Assembly: GCF_000381545.1 (NCBI RefSeq)
Contig: NZ_KB906677.1
Coordinates: forward strand, 1 to 64,000
Source of the DNA: Rhodonellum psychrophilum GCM71 = DSM 17998
GTDB lineage: Bacteria > Bacteroidota > Bacteroidia > Cytophagales > Cyclobacteriaceae
Direction of reading: 5' to 3'
DNA length: 64,000 bases
A model generated the notes under the pieces. That model saw nothing but the letters and a program-made list of their open reading frames with translations, did not search any database and was not told where the DNA came from. Positions within the stretch are counted from its first letter, which is position 1, and each line of letters begins with the position of its first letter. Below, piece after piece: positions 48,079-58,474 of this stretch. The translations under genes were made by a program, and so were the position numbers.

Positions 48079-48610
48079 GGTATTGAAAAAAGGCAGTTTA
48101 TTGGGCATCCTGACCGGTATATTGCTGGGCTCATGCGCGATTAAATACAGCTTCACAGGAACCAACATCAACTATGAGTTGACCAAGAGTTTTTCGGTGG
48201 AGAACTTTTTCAACGATTCCGGTGGTGGCCCTGCCAACATGGGGCAGCTATTTACGGAATCGATGAAGGAGTATTACCAGCGAAACACCCAATTGGAATT
48301 GGTAAGGAACAATGGCGACCTTCAATTTGCGGGAGCCATCAGCAGGTATTCGATTACCCCACAAGCCACGGTATCCAGCCAAGACCCGAATTTGCCCGAC
48401 AGGGCTGGACAAATGAGACTTACCATTTCGGTGGAAGTAGAATATCTCAATATGGCGAATGAGGAGGAAAACCTGAAAAGGACATTTTCCTTTTTCAGGG
48501 ATTATGATGTAAGGACGACCTCCCTTCTCCAGGTGGAAGGAGAGCTGATTGAAGAAATCTTTGAAAACATCATTCAGGATATTTTCACGGCAACGGTTGC
48601 CAACTGGTAA
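48065..48610 (+). CDS. lptE: LptE family LPS-assembly lipoprotein
   Basis: A 181-residue lipoprotein starting at the ATG at 48065, inside the end of the activator gene; an upstream in-frame ATG at 48023 is rejected because it would bury the signal peptide. The lipobox is GILLGSCAIKYSF near residue 18-22. The mature domain (LTKSFSVENFFNDSGGGPAN ... SQDPNLPDRAGQMRLTISVE) matches the Bacteroidota LptE-like family, the plug and partner of LptD in placing lipopolysaccharide in the outer membrane. Overlap with the activator gene implies translational coupling. Confidence 0.85.
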   Translation: MILNRVLKKGSLLGILTGILLGSCAIKYSFTGTNINYELTKSFSVENFFNDSGGGPANMGQLFTESMKEYYQRNTQLELVRNNGDLQFAGAISRYSITPQATVSSQDPNLPDRAGQMRLTISVEVEYLNMANEEENLKRTFSFFRDYDVRTTSLLQVEGELIEEIFENIIQDIFTATVANW

Positions 48611-48645
48611 AAACACCTATCTTAGAACCACTAAATCCCACTCAC

Positions 48646-49491
48646 GTGAACGCCCAGCAGTTTTTGGAAATCATTCAACATAGCAATGCTCTTCATCGAG
48701 AGGAAATCTCCCAGTTGCTGAAGCTGCATGAAACTTTCCCTTATTTTCAGATTCCAAAAGTGCTCCTGGCCAAATACGAATTTGACCAAAGCGGTGGGCA
48801 GGAAAAGGACTTTCTCCATTGGGCTGCTGTCACCAGCCCCAACAGGCTATGGCTCCAATCTTTGGTCGAAACCAAGACCCCTTTAGAGATTCTGAAAAAG
48901 GAATTGATTCTAAAAACCCAAGAAAAAGAAAGAATTTCCTCAGCGAAAAAACCTTTACCTGAATCTGAGGACTCCTTGGAGGACGGTAAATCCCTCATGC
49001 CCGATCAAGTGCCCCTGGTCAATCCCCAAGAAAGGGCCGAGGCACTCAAAAAACTCGAAGAAACCCTCAATCCCAACAAAATCCAAACAGACATCGCAAA
49101 AGAGGATGCCGATGAACGGGTTTTGTCCAGGAAAATACCTGTTGGAAATCGAGATGGGGAAGAACTGATAGAAAACCTCAGGAAAAAGGAAAAGAAGGAG
49201 ATCATCGATGAAAAACAAAAGGCGCAGATTGACATGATCAAGGCCTTCAGCAAACGGGAATTCAAATTGGCCAGCTTGAAAGAGATGGCCAATTTCCAGA
49301 AACAGGATGATTTGTCGAAAACCAGTACGCAATTGAATAATGATCTGATTTCGGAATCCTTCGCCCTTTTGCTGGTAAAACAGGGGAAAAAACAAAAAGC
49401 CAAAGAAATTTATCGGAAATTGATGGTGAAATTCCCAGAGAAAAGCGTTTACTTTACGGAGTTATTGAATGCACTAGAAGACAAAATTTAA
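48646..49491 (+). CDS. conserved hypothetical protein between lptE and secG
   Basis: A 281-residue soluble protein starting at a GTG (MNAQQFLEIIQHSNALHREE). It has no signal or membrane segment. The N-terminal third is helical with a short WAAVTSPNRLWLQSL motif, the middle is rich in Lys/Glu and probably coiled or disordered, and the last 40 residues (LLLVKQGKKQKAKEIYRKLM) look like a single tetratricopeptide-like helix pair. I recall similar uncharacterised genes in this same position in Cytophagales genomes. The function is unknown; the constant place beside lptE and secG hints at envelope biogenesis. Confidence 0.75.
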   Translation: MNAQQFLEIIQHSNALHREEISQLLKLHETFPYFQIPKVLLAKYEFDQSGGQEKDFLHWAAVTSPNRLWLQSLVETKTPLEILKKELILKTQEKERISSAKKPLPESEDSLEDGKSLMPDQVPLVNPQERAEALKKLEETLNPNKIQTDIAKEDADERVLSRKIPVGNRDGEELIENLRKKEKKEIIDEKQKAQIDMIKAFSKREFKLASLKEMANFQKQDDLSKTSTQLNNDLISESFALLLVKQGKKQKAKEIYRKLMVKFPEKSVYFTELLNALEDKI

Positions 49492-49495
49492 AAAC

Positions 49496-49858
49496 ATGTT
49501 CACCGTACTTATCAGCATCATCATCATCTTATCGGTATTATTGATACTCGTGATCCTTTCTCAAAACTCCAAAGGCGGCGTAGGTGCTGCATTCGGAGGG
49601 GGTGCTTCCCAGGTAATGGGTGTCACCAAAACTGGAAATATCCTTGAAAAATCAACTTGGATCCTGGCTATCGCCATCTTGGTACTCTCCTTGGGATCAT
49701 CAGCTTTTTATACCAGCTCCAGTGGAGACCAGTTTTCCTCTCCAAACGTGGAAAGCGCCAAAAAACAAATCGTAGCTCCTTCTTTTGGAGACTCTGAAGG
49801 TCTTTTGCCAGCTCCAGCTACTGAGCAACCAACAGAGATGGATACTACCGAAAATTAA
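49496..49858 (+). CDS. secG: preprotein translocase subunit SecG
   Basis: A 120-residue membrane protein with two hydrophobic helices (about 2-22 and 53-72) separated by the SecG signature loop SQNSKGGVGAAFGGGASQVM. It assists the SecYEG channel in moving proteins across the inner membrane. The C-terminal tail (about 75-120) is acidic and longer than in E. coli, as is usual in Bacteroidota. It begins 4 bp after the preceding hypothetical gene, so it is the last gene of the miaB-lptE cluster. A bidirectional terminator follows. Confidence 0.92.
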   Translation: MFTVLISIIIILSVLLILVILSQNSKGGVGAAFGGGASQVMGVTKTGNILEKSTWILAIAILVLSLGSSAFYTSSSGDQFSSPNVESAKKQIVAPSFGDSEGLLPAPATEQPTEMDTTEN

Positions 49859-49872
49859 AAGAATCTAACCTC

Positions 49873-49909
49873 AAAAAAGGGTCTGGAAGTAATTCCAGAC
49901 CCTTTTTTT
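49873..49909. terminator. bidirectional rho-independent terminator between secG and a convergent gene
   Basis: GGGTCTGGAA-GTAA-TTCCAGACCC flanked by six A and seven T residues. It serves secG (plus) and the convergent gene ending at 49908 (minus). Confidence 0.92.
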
Positions 49910-50615
49910 ATTCCACTTTTTTGAGCAAAAGTCTTTTGCTGATGGGAAGAAAGCTTTCCTGAAAAGGAATCTGGAAGCGGCTGTGAATCCTATAAGTTGC
50001 AGGATTGGGCAATTCCCGGTAGGATTTGATCAAGTCCAATTTCACCTGCTCAAGGGTATTGACAAAGGTTCGTCTGACCCTTTTGACAAACTCCATCATG
50101 ATGCCCTTGAATGAATCCACACTGTTCTGGAAGAGATTGATTTTATACCGGTACACATAGATGTCTTTTGATTTTTCGAGAGACAAAAACGCATAGCCTT
50201 CCTTCTGATAAAGAGGTGACAGCCCAATGGGTTCGATCTTCATTTCATTTTCCAAAAAATCATAGATGTTTTTCCCCTCCTCGATGTGAAGCTGAAGTTT
50301 TGGCAGGGCATAAGCAACGATTTCTTCAAGTTGCCGCATGGTTTCATCGTCTTGATAAAGCGGCCTGTAATTCAATTTCATTTCCTTGAATGCCGATTCG
50401 TTCAGCATTTTTGGAAAAGCATCCTTCATCAAATCCCTGTTTTCCAAAAAGGATTTGAGCCGGGATTGATGGCGGATGAGATCCGCCAAGGGTGGATAAA
50501 GTTTGACTTCCTTGAATTGCGAGGAAACTTCTTGAAGATAAGCCAGCAGGAGGTATTTTTTGTATTCAAAATCTATCCATCCTTCCGTAATCCAGTTTTC
50601 AGATAAGTTTTTCAT
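49908..50615 (-). CDS. conserved hypothetical protein, unknown function
   Basis: A 235-residue soluble, mainly helical protein beginning MKNLSENWITEGWIDFEYKK. It has no signal peptide, membrane segment or known motif. It carries mixed charged residues throughout, and the C-terminal 50 residues (SRFQIPFQESFLPISKRLLL) are well ordered. It is transcribed away from groES and converges on secG. I do not recognise it; proteins of this look occur next to groESL in related genomes to my recollection, but no function follows from that. Confidence 0.75.
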   Translation of the reverse strand: MKNLSENWITEGWIDFEYKKYLLLAYLQEVSSQFKEVKLYPPLADLIRHQSRLKSFLENRDLMKDAFPKMLNESAFKEMKLNYRPLYQDDETMRQLEEIVAYALPKLQLHIEEGKNIYDFLENEMKIEPIGLSPLYQKEGYAFLSLEKSKDIYVYRYKINLFQNSVDSFKGIMMEFVKRVRRTFVNTLEQVKLDLIKSYRELPNPATYRIHSRFQIPFQESFLPISKRLLLKKVE

Positions 50616-50709
50616 AGGAATAATTTTGTAAAAATTTAACGAAAACTGACATCAAAAAAAAGTTCTTGGGAAAAATTGGCAGTGAAAAAGTCTATGGATT
50701 CTTAAGGAT

Positions 50710-50744
50710 GACAGCAAAGCGGGAAGTAATTCCGCCTTTATGTC
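50710..50744. promoter_or_regulatory. 35-bp imperfect inverted repeat upstream of groES
   Basis: GACA-gc-AAAGCGG-gaagtaatt-CCGCcTTT-at-GTC-type pairing in the 212-bp gap between divergent genes (50616-50827), about 84 bp before the groES ATG. It is not a CIRCE element. It could be an operator or a structured leader; no T-run makes it a terminator. Confidence 0.4.
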
Positions 50745-50827
50745 AGGATATCCAAATCGCCTTCAATTGGCATAGGAAATGATATAAGGTCAAAGAATTT
50801 TAGAACTAACATAAAAATAAAATAATT

Positions 50828-51106
50828 ATGTCAAACGTGAACATCAAACCTCTTGCAGACCGAGTTCTTGTTGAACCTGCTGCAGCTGAAGAGAAAACTG
50901 CTTCCGGTCTTTATATCCCGGATACTGCAAAAGAAAAACCACAAAAAGGAACTGTCGTGGCAGTAGGAAGTGGAAAAAAAGATGAGCCCCTGACTGTAAA
51001 AGTAGGTGATCAAGTGCTTTATGGCAAATATGCAGGTACTGAGCTTTCTGTAGACGGTCAGGATTACCTGATCATGAGAGAATCGGATATCTTCGCGATC
51101 CTTTAA
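50828..51106 (+). CDS. groES: co-chaperonin GroES
   Basis: A 92-residue co-chaperonin that caps the GroEL chamber as a heptamer. The conserved features are [20 protein letters not shown] with the mobile loop that contacts Gro[22 protein letters not shown], and the C-terminal [16 protein letters not shown]. Full normal length. It lies 48 bp before groEL and forms the usual bicistronic heat-shock operon. No CIRCE repeat or obvious sigma-32 promoter could be found upstream. Confidence 0.97.
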   Translation: MSNVNIKPLADRVLVEPAAAEEKTASGLYIPDTAKEKPQKGTVVAVGSGKKDEPLTVKVGDQVLYGKYAGTELSVDGQDYLIMRESDIFAIL

Positions 51107-51145
51107 GCACCCTCTATTTTATTCAATCCAAAACATTCAAAATAA

Positions 51146-52783
<1,638 letters not shown>

Positions 52784-52794
52784 TTCATTCCCCT

Positions 52795-52833
52795 AAAAAA
52801 AAAGGGAACCCAAAATGGGTTCCCTTTTTTTTT
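52795..52833 (+). terminator. rho-independent terminator after groEL
   Basis: GGGAACCCA-AAA-TGGGTTCCC, preceded by nine A and followed by nine T residues, 12 bp after the stop codon. Confidence 0.95.
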
Positions 52834-52941
52834 ACCCCTATTCCCCAATGGCTTACAAGATTTTGGAGTTGATTTTAAAAAAATAAGTTCAATCTTTTTT
52901 TATCTTTTTATAATTATGTAAATTCAAGTAAATATTTCATC

Positions 52942-52949
52942 TATCTTTG
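52942..52949 (+). promoter_or_regulatory. putative -7 element of the receiver-corA operon
   Basis: TATCTTTG is an exact match to TAnnTTTG, 54 bp before the ATG at 53003. The -33 element is not clear, so only the -7 box is marked. Confidence 0.35.
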
Positions 52950-53002
52950 TAATAATATTGTCATTATTTATAGAAACAAATACCACCCGAATCCATTTAT
53001 TG

Positions 53003-53377
53003 ATGCAATCTTTTTATTCAATTATTTTGGTTGACGACGATCCCATCAATAATTTGATTAACAAAAGATTAATATCAAAATTAAATCTATCCCCCCAAGT
53101 TGAAGAATTTTTAGTGGCCGAAAGGGCCTTAGAAAGGATAAAATCATTGAATTGTGATGAAAAAATCCTCATATTTTTGGACATTAACATGCCTGTGATG
53201 AATGGCTGGGATTTTCTAAGCAAGTATATTGAAGTTTTTCAGGAGAGGAATGACAAGATTGTGATGCTCTCCAGTTCGATTGATTTCCAAGACAGGCAAA
53301 AAGCAAAGCTATTTTCCTGTGTAAATGGGTTTATCGAAAAACCGCTGACCCCAGAAAAAATAAAAAAAATCTTGTAA
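53003..53377 (+). CDS. single-domain response regulator (receiver only)
   Basis: A 124-residue CheY-like receiver starting at the ATG at 53003; the frame is open from 52958, but the extra residues precede the normal first strand. Key residues are present: the acidic pair in IILVDDDPINN, the phosphorylation Asp in ILIFLDINMPVMNG, the switch Ser in IVMLSSSID, and Lys in GFIEKPLTPEK. There is no output domain, so it acts through protein contacts or as a phosphate shuttle. Its stop codon is immediately followed by the corA ATG with no gap, so the two are made together. No histidine kinase lies in the window. Confidence 0.9.
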   Translation: MQSFYSIILVDDDPINNLINKRLISKLNLSPQVEEFLVAERALERIKSLNCDEKILIFLDINMPVMNGWDFLSKYIEVFQERNDKIVMLSSSIDFQDRQKAKLFSCVNGFIEKPLTPEKIKKIL

Positions 53378-54385
53378 ATGGAAATTAGCGAGCCCCAAAA
53401 CCAACCCACCCTCATGGATTTATATGTTTTTGGGGAGGATTTTTTAGAGAAGTACCTTATAAAGGACACCAAGGAAATTGAACCATTTTTACACCAGGAA
53501 AGGAAATTCTGGCTGAACATATCAGGGCTGGAAGACCTAAGCCTTTTGGAAGAAATCCGTGTCCTTTTTGACATCCACATTTTAGCCATGGAGGACATCA
53601 AGAACAATCATCAAAGACCCAAACTGGAGGAATTCGAGCATTTGATATTGGTTGTTTCCAAAATGATTTACACGAAAGACCACATTACAGAACTTGAGGT
53701 AGAGCAGGTCAGTCTGGTTTTTGGGAAAAATTTTGTGATTTCTTTCCAAGAAACCCCCTTTGATATTTTTGATCAAATCAGGGCTCGCCTCGAAAACCCG
53801 AAAGGGAAGATGAGAAAGATGGGGACAGACTATTTCACCTACACCTTATTGGATGCCATCGTGGATCAATATTATACCATACTGGAAATGGTCGGGGAAA
53901 AAATAGAGGAGCTTGAAGATCAAATCATCAGCCAAAACAAAAACATCAAGCTTTCCGATATTTATCTCCAGCGCAAATCCCTACTGGAAGTAAAACGCAA
54001 TGTTTGGCCCACTCGGGAAATGATTTCCGCTTGGAGGAAATCGGAAAGTCCCTTGCTTAAACGAAAGACCGTCCCGTTTATCAATGATTTGTACGAGCAC
54101 AGTGTCGAAATCATTGAAAACCTCGAGATCCAAAGGGAATCCATCACCACACTTGTTGAAATTTTCATATCCAACATCAGCTTGAAACAAAACGAGGTGA
54201 TGAAAACCCTAACCATCATCGCTACCATTTTTATCCCGCTGACCTTTATCGCCGGTGTTTATGGGATGAATTTCGATTACATGCCGGAATTGTCCTGGAA
54301 ATATGGCTACATCAGCATTTGGATTTTGTTCTTGGGAACGACCTTGTCCATGGTCGTGTATTTCAAAAGAAAACATTGGTTTTAA
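53378..54385 (+). CDS. corA: CorA-type magnesium/cobalt transporter
   Basis: A 335-residue channel. A cytoplasmic N-terminal domain of about 270 residues with a long helical region (EMVGEKIEELEDQIISQNKN) precedes two C-terminal membrane helices. The first ends in the selectivity motif YGMNF (GVYGMNFDYMPELSW, about residue 294-308), and the protein ends in the basic tail YFKRKHWF. It forms pentamers that admit Mg2+ and other divalent ions. It follows the receiver-domain gene without a spacer. The last base of its stop codon is the first base of repeat copy E. Confidence 0.94.
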   Translation: MEISEPQNQPTLMDLYVFGEDFLEKYLIKDTKEIEPFLHQERKFWLNISGLEDLSLLEEIRVLFDIHILAMEDIKNNHQRPKLEEFEHLILVVSKMIYTKDHITELEVEQVSLVFGKNFVISFQETPFDIFDQIRARLENPKGKMRKMGTDYFTYTLLDAIVDQYYTILEMVGEKIEELEDQIISQNKNIKLSDIYLQRKSLLEVKRNVWPTREMISAWRKSESPLLKRKTVPFINDLYEHSVEIIENLEIQRESITTLVEIFISNISLKQNEVMKTLTIIATIFIPLTFIAGVYGMNFDYMPELSWKYGYISIWILFLGTTLSMVVYFKRKHWF

Positions 54386-54552
54386 ACCCGATAAATGCAG
54401 TAGGATTCGCAATAAGGGTTGAAACTGTACGATAATCAGACTATTTGAAGAATAAGGTAACCTTCCGATAGGGTGAGCTAAAAATAGTGAGCAAGGACTT
54501 ATTATTAAGTGGTATTAGGCTGGGATTGACTTCGCATTGCATAAAATGGGTT
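54385..54552. repeat. 170-bp intergenic element, copy E
   Basis: Runs from AACCCGATAAATGCA to TGCATAAAATGGGTT (168 bp). Its first base is the last base of the corA stop codon. It shares GGGTTGAAACTG, ATAATCAGACTATTTG and GAAGAATAAGG with the other copies. Confidence 0.8.
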
Positions 54553-54915
54553 AAAGTCATTTGCGCTTGATTCAAGGTTTTTTCTGCATTCCCATCTGAT
54601 TTTTCGCTTATGCTTTGGCATTCCCGTTGAAAATCTCCAGAAATGGTGCATCCCCATTTCTCCACAAAGCAAGTAGTATAGCCGCTTTTCATAGTTCCTA
54701 AAAACCAGGTGGATACAACCCGCTAAATTTCGAATTCTCCAGAAGTGTCAATCCTTTTTTCAAATCGGATTTCATCCTACAATTCAAAAAAAAGAGAATT
54801 CCGAATATTTCAAATTTTTATAGGGTTTCACACCCAAAATTCAAAATACAGAAAGACTTTTTAGCGAATTCTTAATATATCCTTTAATATTGTGGTTTAA
54901 ATACATTTCTCCACA
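54553..54915. other. gene-free region upstream of proB
   Basis: A 363-bp stretch with no plausible gene. The last 100 bp are A/T-rich and likely contain the proB promoter, but no clean -33/-7 pair was found. Confidence 0.4.
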
Positions 54916-56010
54916 ATGCGTCCTGAAATACAAAAATCCAAGTTGATGGTCATCAAAATCGGTTCAAACGTCTTGACAAAAGAAGACGGCAAACCGGATT
55001 TGGCACGCATGGCTTCCTTGGTCAAACAAGTTTCTTTTCTAAGAGAAAATGGAAAAAAGGTCATTTTGGTTTCTTCCGGTGCGGTGGCTTTTGGAAGGAA
55101 GGAAATCACCCTGCCTGAAAAGATAGATCCGATCCTGAAAAAACAGATCTGGGCTTCTGCTGGACAAATTGAGCTGATCAATACCTACAAGAATCTTTTC
55201 CGGGAATTGGGGATCACGATTTCTCAAATCTTGGTTACCAAAGAAGATTTCAGGGACCGAAAGCATTACCTGAACATGAAAAATTGTCTGCTTGGTTTAT
55301 TGTCTCAGGATATTGTCCCAATCGTCAATGAAAATGACACCGTGGCCATCACCGAATTGATGTTTACAGACAATGATGAACTGGCTTCACTGACTGCCGC
55401 CATGGTTAATGCCGATACTTTGATTCTTTTGACAAATGTAGATGGTGTTTTTGATGGTCCTCCCTCCGACCCTACTTCTAAATTGATCCCCCATATCGGG
55501 ACGAAAATGCCAGATCTTGATCATGTGATCAGTCCGATCAAATCCTCTTTTGGCAGAGGGGGAATGCTGACCAAACTGTCGATGGCAAAGAAGTCCGCGG
55601 ACCTCGGCATCCAAGTATTGATCGCAAATGGAAAGAAAGAAAACATCCTCCTAGATTTTCATGAAAAATCCATCACTTGTACCTACTTCGAACCCAAACC
55701 TTCCAAACAGAGCCCCAAAAAATGGCTCGCTCATGGAGACCAATACTTCAAGGGAGAAGTGATCATCAACGAAGGCGCTAAAACCGCCCTCTTTTCCCAA
55801 AATATATCCAGCCTGCTTCCTGTCGGGATTTTGGAGATAAAAGGAGATTTCTCAAAAGGGGACATCATCCGAATCCTCGATGTGGAAGGGAACAAGCTTG
55901 GCTTGGGAAGGGCCGAAATTTCTTCCAAAACCGCTTTGGAAACAATCGGACAAAAGAATCAAAAACCATTTATCCATTACGATTACCTTTATCTTTTCAA
56001 CCATGTCTGA
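54916..56010 (+). CDS. proB: glutamate 5-kinase
   Basis: A 364-residue enzyme phosphorylating glutamate as the first step of proline synthesis. The amino-acid kinase domain (about 1-260) shows [52 protein letters not shown] and [17 protein letters not shown] domain (about 280-360, [20 protein letters not shown]) follows, as in the full-length bacterial form. It overlaps proA by 8 bp, so both proline enzymes are coupled. Confidence 0.95.
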   Translation: MRPEIQKSKLMVIKIGSNVLTKEDGKPDLARMASLVKQVSFLRENGKKVILVSSGAVAFGRKEITLPEKIDPILKKQIWASAGQIELINTYKNLFRELGITISQILVTKEDFRDRKHYLNMKNCLLGLLSQDIVPIVNENDTVAITELMFTDNDELASLTAAMVNADTLILLTNVDGVFDGPPSDPTSKLIPHIGTKMPDLDHVISPIKSSFGRGGMLTKLSMAKKSADLGIQVLIANGKKENILLDFHEKSITCTYFEPKPSKQSPKKWLAHGDQYFKGEVIINEGAKTALFSQNISSLLPVGILEIKGDFSKGDIIRILDVEGNKLGLGRAEISSKTALETIGQKNQKPFIHYDYLYLFNHV

Positions 56011-57253
56011 ACTCACTCCTCTTTTCAAAAGCGTTCAACAAGCTTCACGAAAGCTCAACAGAATGCTTCCGGGACAAGTGGACAACACACTTCAAACCCT
56101 TGCCGAACTCACCCTTTCCAAGATTCCTTTTCTTTTGGATGCCAATCAAAGGGATCTGGAGCGGATGGACCCACAAGACCCAAAATACGACAGGCTTCAA
56201 CTGACAGAAGAAAGAATCCATGGAATCGTAAAAGAAATACTTCAGGTAAGAAGCTTGATCAGTCCACTCGACCGGGTTTTGGAGGAAAAACAGCTTGAAA
56301 ATGGTCTTCTGCTTCAAAAAATCACCGTCCCCCTTGGCGTAATCGGGGTCATTTATGAATCCAGGCCCAATGTCACTTTCGACGTGTTTTGCCTAAGCCT
56401 GAAATCGGGAAATGGGCTAATCCTCAAAGGAAGTTCAGATGCCGACCATTCCAACCGGGCCATCATGACGCTCCTCCACCGGGCACTTGATGAAAACGGA
56501 TTTCCCACTGCGGCATTTCAACTTTTGCCTGCGGAAAGAACTGCGACAAAAGCGCTTTTGGAAGCTGTCGGTTATGTGGACGTCATCATTCCTAGGGGAA
56601 GTCAGGGATTGATCAGTTTTGTCAGGGAAAATTCAAAAGTACCGGTTATCGAAACTGGTGCGGGCATCGTACACACCTATTTCGACGAAACTGCAGACTT
56701 GGGAAAAGGAACAGCTATAATTTTAAATTCCAAAACCCGAAGGGTGAGTGTCTGCAACGCCTTGGATTGCCTCATCATCCATGAGGACCGGTTGAAGGAT
56801 TTGCCTTTGATCATCGCTCCCCTATTGGAAAAGGGAGTTATCCTGTATGCCGATGAAAAAGCATTCGACGCACTGAAAGAAATGCATGAACCTGAGAGGA
56901 TCCAATTGGCAAAGGCTGAACATTTCGGTACGGAATTTTTATCCCTAAAGATGTCCCTCAAAACCGTGGCAAATTTGGAAGAAGCTCTGGATCATATTGC
57001 ACAAAACAGTTCAAAACACAGCGAAGCCATCCTTTCCGAAGATCCCGATCATATCGATATTTTCCTGAAATCCGTAGATGCCGCAGCTGTCTACGCGAAT
57101 GCCTCGACCGCCTTTACCGATGGCAACCAATTTGGACTAGGCGCCGAGATCGGCATCAGCACCCAAAAACTCCATGCCCGTGGGCCAATGGCACTCCATG
57201 AATTGACCAGTTATAAATGGGTGATCCGGGGAAATGGACAAGTGAGGAATTGA
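56003..57253 (+). CDS. proA: glutamate-5-semialdehyde dehydrogenase (gamma-glutamyl phosphate reductase)
   Basis: A 416-residue NADPH-dependent enzyme reducing glutamyl-5-phosphate to the semialdehyde, the second step of proline synthesis. The start is the ATG at 56003 ([20 protein letters not shown]); the frame is open from 55880, but the extra residues duplicate proB sequence in another frame. Markers are [46 protein letters not shown] and the active-site cysteine in [13 protein letters not shown] near residue 250. It overlaps proB by 8 bp. Confidence 0.95.
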   Translation: MSELTPLFKSVQQASRKLNRMLPGQVDNTLQTLAELTLSKIPFLLDANQRDLERMDPQDPKYDRLQLTEERIHGIVKEILQVRSLISPLDRVLEEKQLENGLLLQKITVPLGVIGVIYESRPNVTFDVFCLSLKSGNGLILKGSSDADHSNRAIMTLLHRALDENGFPTAAFQLLPAERTATKALLEAVGYVDVIIPRGSQGLISFVRENSKVPVIETGAGIVHTYFDETADLGKGTAIILNSKTRRVSVCNALDCLIIHEDRLKDLPLIIAPLLEKGVILYADEKAFDALKEMHEPERIQLAKAEHFGTEFLSLKMSLKTVANLEEALDHIAQNSSKHSEAILSEDPDHIDIFLKSVDAAAVYANASTAFTDGNQFGLGAEIGISTQKLHARGPMALHELTSYKWVIRGNGQVRN

Positions 57254-57300
57254 TCCAAATTGAAGCAAAGCTTCAAAACCCCAATGACGATCTTTCTCCA

Positions 57301-57876
57301 TCAGAACGCATAGCCAAAACCCACTCCAACCCATAATGGCCAGAAACCATTGGAGTTGAAAATCGGGTTCAGGTTCACTCGCCAAGTGAATCCGCCATCC
57401 ACCGGGATTCTTCGATAGCCTAAGTTCAGCGTTCCCATCACATTGGGAGACCCATCGATTTCCAGGATAAACTCAGTCCTGTCACTCCTGCTTGTGAATT
57501 GCTTGTCGCAAATAAACATTCCGGTATTATTGTCATAGGTACCAGATTGACAATAGGAAAAGGTGTCACTATTGAAGGCCATAAAGGTAAAACCACCTCC
57601 CAACTCAAAATAATGCGGTCCCTTTCCATACAACCTATTCACTTGAATGGGGAGCGAAAAAAAGGAATCCCCTCCTGCAAATGCATAGCCACCGGCACCC
57701 ACTCTCATTCCCCAAGAATCCATTTTGGTTTTGTCAAACCTGAAATCATAATTGAAGGAATACGGCAATCCCGCGCCCCCCAATTCCAGGAAAATAGACT
57801 GAGTGGGTAATTTTTCCTGGGCCATCGCCGGCAAGGATAAAACAAAAATCAGAAGTACTAAGGCTATTTTTTTCAT
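57301..57876 (-). CDS. small outer-membrane beta-barrel protein, paralogue 1
   Basis: A 191-residue protein from the ATG at 57876 (MKKIALVLLIFVLSLPAMAQ, signal peptide). The mature part is beta-rich with alternating aromatic residues and ends GVGFGYAF, the terminal aromatic barrel-insertion signal. It is about half identical to the two genes upstream, sharing LPTQSIFLELGGAGLPYSFN at the start and NLGYRRIPVDGGFTWRVNLN near the end. The function is not known. It is the most diverged of the three, with an extra cysteine pair (YCQSGTYDNNTGMFICDKQF). The spacer to the next gene is 24 bp. Confidence 0.82.
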   Translation of the reverse strand: MKKIALVLLIFVLSLPAMAQEKLPTQSIFLELGGAGLPYSFNYDFRFDKTKMDSWGMRVGAGGYAFAGGDSFFSLPIQVNRLYGKGPHYFELGGGFTFMAFNSDTFSYCQSGTYDNNTGMFICDKQFTSRSDRTEFILEIDGSPNVMGTLNLGYRRIPVDGGFTWRVNLNPIFNSNGFWPLWVGVGFGYAF

Positions 57877-57900
57877 GTCATTTATTTTATAATTCATTGT

Positions 57901-58449
57901 TTAAAAAGCATATCCAAATCCCACTCCTGCCCAAATCGGCCAAAACCCATTCTGATTGAAAATTGGAGTCAGATTGGCACGAAACGTAAACCCACCATCC
58001 ACGGGGATCCTTCTGTATCCCAGATTCAGGGTCCCCATAAATGCAGGAGTGTTGCCTGAATTCAAAATAAAATCAAAATCACGACTTACCTGAGGAGACT
58101 GATTGCCATAGGTATAGGTATCTCTGGAGTAAATGAAAGTGGTACCGCCTCCGACTTCAAAAAAATGTTTTCCCTTTCCAAAAAGCCTTGTAACTTGGAC
58201 AGGAAGCGTGAGTAGGGCATCAGTATCCTTTCCATCGCCATAATTGAAAGTCCGGCCATAACCACCCGCCCCAACCCGTAAACCCCAGGATTCAAGGTTT
58301 TCCTTATTAAACCGAAACTCATAATTGAATGAATAAATCAATCCTGCTCCACCCAATTCCACAAAAACCGATTGGGTAGGCATTTTCTCCTGCGCCATTG
58401 ATGGAAAGGATAAAACAAAAATAAGGAGTGCAAAGGCTATTTTTTTCAT
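57901..58449 (-). CDS. small outer-membrane beta-barrel protein, paralogue 2
   Basis: A 182-residue protein from the ATG at 58449 (MKKIAFALLIFVLSFPSMAQ). The longer open frame begins inside the previous gene and is rejected. Almost identical over its second half to paralogue 3 (LNLGYRRIPVDGGFTFRANL, NQNGFWPIWAGVGFGYAF). The signal peptide instead matches paralogue 1, so it looks like an intermediate or recombinant copy. Beta-barrel outer-membrane location is predicted from the terminal Phe and alternating pattern. The function is unknown. Confidence 0.82.
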   Translation of the reverse strand: MKKIAFALLIFVLSFPSMAQEKMPTQSVFVELGGAGLIYSFNYEFRFNKENLESWGLRVGAGGYGRTFNYGDGKDTDALLTLPVQVTRLFGKGKHFFEVGGGTTFIYSRDTYTYGNQSPQVSRDFDFILNSGNTPAFMGTLNLGYRRIPVDGGFTFRANLTPIFNQNGFWPIWAGVGFGYAF

Positions 58450-58474
58450 GTCGTTTATTTTATGATACATTGAT

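Noticed and set aside
50616-50827. CIRCE/HrcA operator before groES
   Set aside because: The TTAGCACTC / GAGTGCTAA halves are not present on either strand.
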